This document shows positions 37,092 through 39,178 of a DNA stretch of 39,178 nucleotides, in pieces. Made by a program: the position numbers and the translations under genes. Each line of letters starts with the position of its first letter. Position 1 is the first letter of the stretch. This DNA comes from a virus. Location of the stretch: positions 1 to 39,178 of IMG/VR virus record IMGVR_UViG_3300036790_000320; one strand, given 5' to 3'. The notes beneath the pieces are model-generated. The model had not been told where the DNA came from, searched no databases, and saw only the letters and a list, made by a program, of their open reading frames with translations.

Positions 37092-37855
37092 TATGTGTAT
37101 TCGGTAATGATTACAAATCCTGCAGAACCATTCCCACCAGCGGCAGCACCACCAGCATTTGAGGTACAGCCACCAGCACCTCCAGCACCAAAACCTGTTG
37201 CTGCGCTACCTGTTCCCTGGGTAAACCTGCCTGCGCCACCACCACCCAAAAGCGAAGATGCACCAGCCCCGCAAATAACTAAAGCATCTGCGGTCACAAG
37301 GCTGGCGCCACCACCACCAGTTGCACCAGTAGCTGCTAAATCCCCTGTTCCTACAGTTGCGCCTGCCCCTGAACCTGATCCGGTACTTCCTCCAGAGCCA
37401 CCATTGGCTATACATATTGTACCAACAGATGTTGCGTTACCATTACCACCATTATTGGCTCCGGCACTACCTCCCGTACCAGCCGCTCCAACGGTAACAG
37501 TCTGGGAAGCCCCAACGGTTGCGGCAGTAGCCACGGTACGCGAATACCCGCCAGCACCACCACCACCGCCAATTACAGTATGAACAGCATCAGTGTTTGC
37601 AACTCCTGCTCCGCCTGCGCCTGAACCGAAACATTCAATTATACATACTACCATTCCGGCCGAAGGCGTATAAGTGCCGTTTCCTGTGAAGGTCTGTTTT
37701 GTTACTGTATGTAGGACACCAGTACAGTTGGTGAGTACCCCTGATGCTGGGGTTCCCAGAGCCGGAGTTACAAAGGTTGGGCTTGTAGTGCCTGCAAAAG
37801 ACCCTGTTCCTGATTGTCCACTTAGTGTTGTATTTACTGCGTTATTAGTAGCCAT
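37091..37855 (-). CDS. Glycine-rich tail fibre tip protein
   Basis: A 254-residue protein. The start follows AAGGATATACAAA. Residues 1-40 (MATNNAVNTTLSGQSGTGSF, then TTSPTFVTPALGTPASG) are a module common in phage fibres. From about residue 70 a Gly-rich domain starts CIIECFGSGAGGAGVAN and continues with GGGGGAGGYSR-type blocks to the end. Gly-rich sandwich domains of this kind act as receptor-binding tips and vary between strains. Its plus-strand complement is GC-rich and gives a long false ORF. Confidence 0.75.
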   Translation of the reverse strand: MATNNAVNTTLSGQSGTGSFAGTTSPTFVTPALGTPASGVLTNCTGVLHTVTKQTFTGNGTYTPSAGMVVCIIECFGSGAGGAGVANTDAVHTVIGGGGGAGGYSRTVATAATVGASQTVTVGAAGTGGSAGANNGGNGNATSVGTICIANGGSGGSTGSGSGAGATVGTGDLAATGATGGGGASLVTADALVICGAGASSLLGGGGAGRFTQGTGSAATGFGAGGAGGCTSNAGGAAAGGNGSAGFVIITEYT

Positions 37856-37866
37856 TTTGTATATCC

Positions 37867-38634
37867 TTATACAATAGTAAGTCCTAGAGACTGCGGTGCG
37901 CCTAGCGCTGTCCATTCGGTATTAGCTGTAGTACAGATTAGTTGTAAGGAATCCCTGCGGTTCGTAGATACTACGGAGCCACCAGCACCAACAGTGCTTG
38001 AGGTGTTGCCTATAATTATTTGTTGTCCTGCACCTTGAGCTATAGACCAGCCCCCTGCGCCTTGGCCTATGATGTCTATTTCATCCCCTACTGAACTTGT
38101 GGCGGGCAACGTTAAGGTCACTAGACCCGCATTGTTAGAAATATACCCATTGTTCCCTAGCATGGCCTGTGAGGTTCCGGTAACCGTTGTCCAACTAAAG
38201 CCCGCAAGTCCTGTTGCAGTTATCGTAATGCTGCCAGCGCCATTGGTTATGGATATATTAGCGCCCGCTGTGAGTGTTGTTCGTACTGGAGAGGCACCTG
38301 TTGAACCTACGAGCAATTGCCCATTGGTCATAGGGCCATCATTAGGCGTCCAAACTGCTGTGGTTGTGGTTCCTGAGGTTGTACATACCCACAGGATTTG
38401 GTCTGTAGTGTCCCAGAGCAGTTGGAAAGTCTGTCCCGCAACAACGCCATTAGGATCACCTGCGTTTGACAAGATGACGTTGGAATTAAATAAGTTAAAA
38501 ACCTGCTGTAAGGTCTCTTGTACAGACAAGCCTAAGTTTGAAGGCGATACATAGTTCTGTACCGCACATATAATGTCGGACATCTGTGCGCTGCTAGTGG
38601 TGGGCAGCTCGGTAAAGCGTTCTTCAATTGCCAT
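37867..38634 (-). CDS. Tail fibre-like protein, longest of the three-copy family
   Basis: A 255-residue protein. The N terminus (MAIEERFTELPTTSSAQMSD) and AGQTFQLLWDTTDQILWVCT are shared with many phage fibre proteins. From residue 103 the module NGQLLVGSTGASP, TLTAGANISITNGAGSITIT, VTLTLPATSSVGDEIDIIG and NTEWTALGAP parallels the genes at 71-736 and at the joint. Probably assembles with them as a tail appendage. Confidence 0.75.
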   Translation of the reverse strand: MAIEERFTELPTTSSAQMSDIICAVQNYVSPSNLGLSVQETLQQVFNLFNSNVILSNAGDPNGVVAGQTFQLLWDTTDQILWVCTTSGTTTTAVWTPNDGPMTNGQLLVGSTGASPVRTTLTAGANISITNGAGSITITATGLAGFSWTTVTGTSQAMLGNNGYISNNAGLVTLTLPATSSVGDEIDIIGQGAGGWSIAQGAGQQIIIGNTSSTVGAGGSVVSTNRRDSLQLICTTANTEWTALGAPQSLGLTIV

Positions 38635-38643
38635 GGCAAATCC

Positions 38644-39178
38644 TTATGCTACGGTTAAATTGCCCTGTACAGAAATAACTACAAATGTAGTATTTGCTGT
38701 CACGCAAAGTATTATTACATTGTCCCATTGGTTTGTGCTTGTAAGACTTCCTGCACTAGAGCTAGCCAGGTTTCCAAAGTGGCAAATCTGCCCTGTGTTC
38801 ATCTGTAAAATCCATCCAGCTGTTCCCTTGCCAGCAACACCAAATACAGAACCTTCAGCCGCTGTAGCTGGTATTGTGACTGTGGTTTGGCTGGCATTTG
38901 AAATAATGTACCCATTGTTGACTACTGCCGCCTGTGTAGTACCAGAGACATCATTCCAGACCAAAGAGCCCACCCCTGTTGAAGATATGGTGATTGCTCC
39001 AGTTATAGAATTTATTGAAACACCAGTCCCTGCGGTCAATGTTGCGGCAGCCGGATCACTTGCTGTGGTACCTATGGGGATTTGCCCTGCTGCCAATAAG
39101 AGGCCTGTTTGGTTAGATGCGGCTTGGCTTAACAACAAACTATGGGCTGCTACGTTGGGTGAGGCATTTTTAATCGAA
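38644..39178 (-). CDS. Origin-spanning tail protein, C-terminal part
   Basis: The frame is open to the right edge and joins in frame with 49-1, giving 182 residues (see the entry at 1-49). An internal TTG at 39138 would be a false start. Shared blocks: GLLLAAGQIPIGTTASD, TLTAGTGVSI, TTVTIPATAAEGSVFGVAG, and TANTTFVVISVQGNLTVA. It is the shortest copy of the family and sits between the other two on the circle. Confidence 0.85.
   Translation of the reverse strand, partial: SIKNASPNVAAHSLLLSQAASNQTGLLLAAGQIPIGTTASDPAAATLTAGTGVSINSITGAITISSTGVGSLVWNDVSGTTQAAVVNNGYIISNASQTTVTIPATAAEGSVFGVAGKGTAGWILQMNTGQICHFGNLASSSAGSLTSTNQWDNVIILCVTANTTFVVISVQGNLTVA
39144..39178. repeat. End overlap with bases 1-35
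   Basis: 35 bases match bases 1-35 at 34 positions. The only difference (T at 39169, G at 26) changes an Asn codon to Lys in the tail gene. The overlap shows that the two ends are the same place on a circular or circularly permuted genome, so unique length is about 39,143 bases. Confidence 0.85.

Noticed and set aside
37095-37583. 162-codon plus-strand ORF rich in Pro and Ala
   Set aside because: It is the complement of the glycine-rich fibre domain; GGT/GGC codons read backwards as Pro/Ala. No ribosome site and no family pattern.

Overview
This window is a complete circular (or circularly permuted) double-stranded DNA phage genome of about 39.1 kb that was opened inside a tail gene. Bases 1-35 recur at 39144-39178 with one mismatch, and the gene broken at the right edge continues in frame into bases 1-49. 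The head and tail genes follow the P22 (short-tailed, headful-packaging) plan: terminase, portal, scaffold, coat, gp4-like adaptor, gp10-like tail hub and three ejection proteins. The host cannot be named. Strong AAGGA/GGAG ribosome binding sites, a bacterial class II tRNA-Tyr, P22-type virion genes, a P22 Cro-like repressor and IS66-type accessory genes suggest a proteobacterium.

Layout. Most genes are on the minus strand and are read from about 34.5 kb down to 1, then across the joint to 36.7 kb. (a) 39178-36699 and 1-3329: tail-fibre/collar genes, including three related copies of one tail module, a glycine-rich fibre tip and a VRR-NUC nuclease. (b) 3356-10257: ejection proteins, gp10-like hub, a small XhlA/holin-like membrane protein and gp4-like adaptor. 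(c) 10316-15005: structural protein, coat, scaffold, an island with a plus-strand excisionase-type HTH gene and repeated GGGACA boxes, then another fibre-like protein. (d) 15020-16722: a run of tiny basic proteins, several too short for routine ORF calling. (e) 16715-20930: portal, an RNA polymerase alpha-CTD-like protein and terminase large subunit. (f) 20930-28531: about 25 small, mostly overlapping (ATGA/TAATG) genes, a tRNA-Tyr, two degenerate tRNA-like elements, a run of RNA hairpins, an IS66 TnpA/TnpB-like pair and the small terminase. (g) 28699-29489: a short plus-strand operon. (h) 29493-34470: primase-helicase, a lambda-O-like initiator gene with putative origin iterons inside it, accessory genes and a Cro-like repressor. 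(i) 34615-36717: plus-strand recombination operon (YqaJ exonuclease, RecT/Bet annealase, SSB).

How it fits together. The Cro-like gene and the recombination operon are fired from two overlapping divergent promoters whose -35 boxes form an inverted repeat. The two plus-strand operons share an almost identical leader just before their first start codon. Replication would use the O-like protein, its internal iterons and adjacent AT-rich palindrome, the TOPRIM primase-helicase and the annealing genes to make concatemers for headful packaging. I see no integrase, CI-type repressor, DNA polymerase, RNA polymerase or recognisable endolysin. The most unusual items are the free-standing alpha-CTD protein between portal and terminase, the operon-embedded IS66 accessory pair without a transposase, the lambda-like origin, and the structured RNA/tRNA-remnant region near 23.2-23.6 kb.
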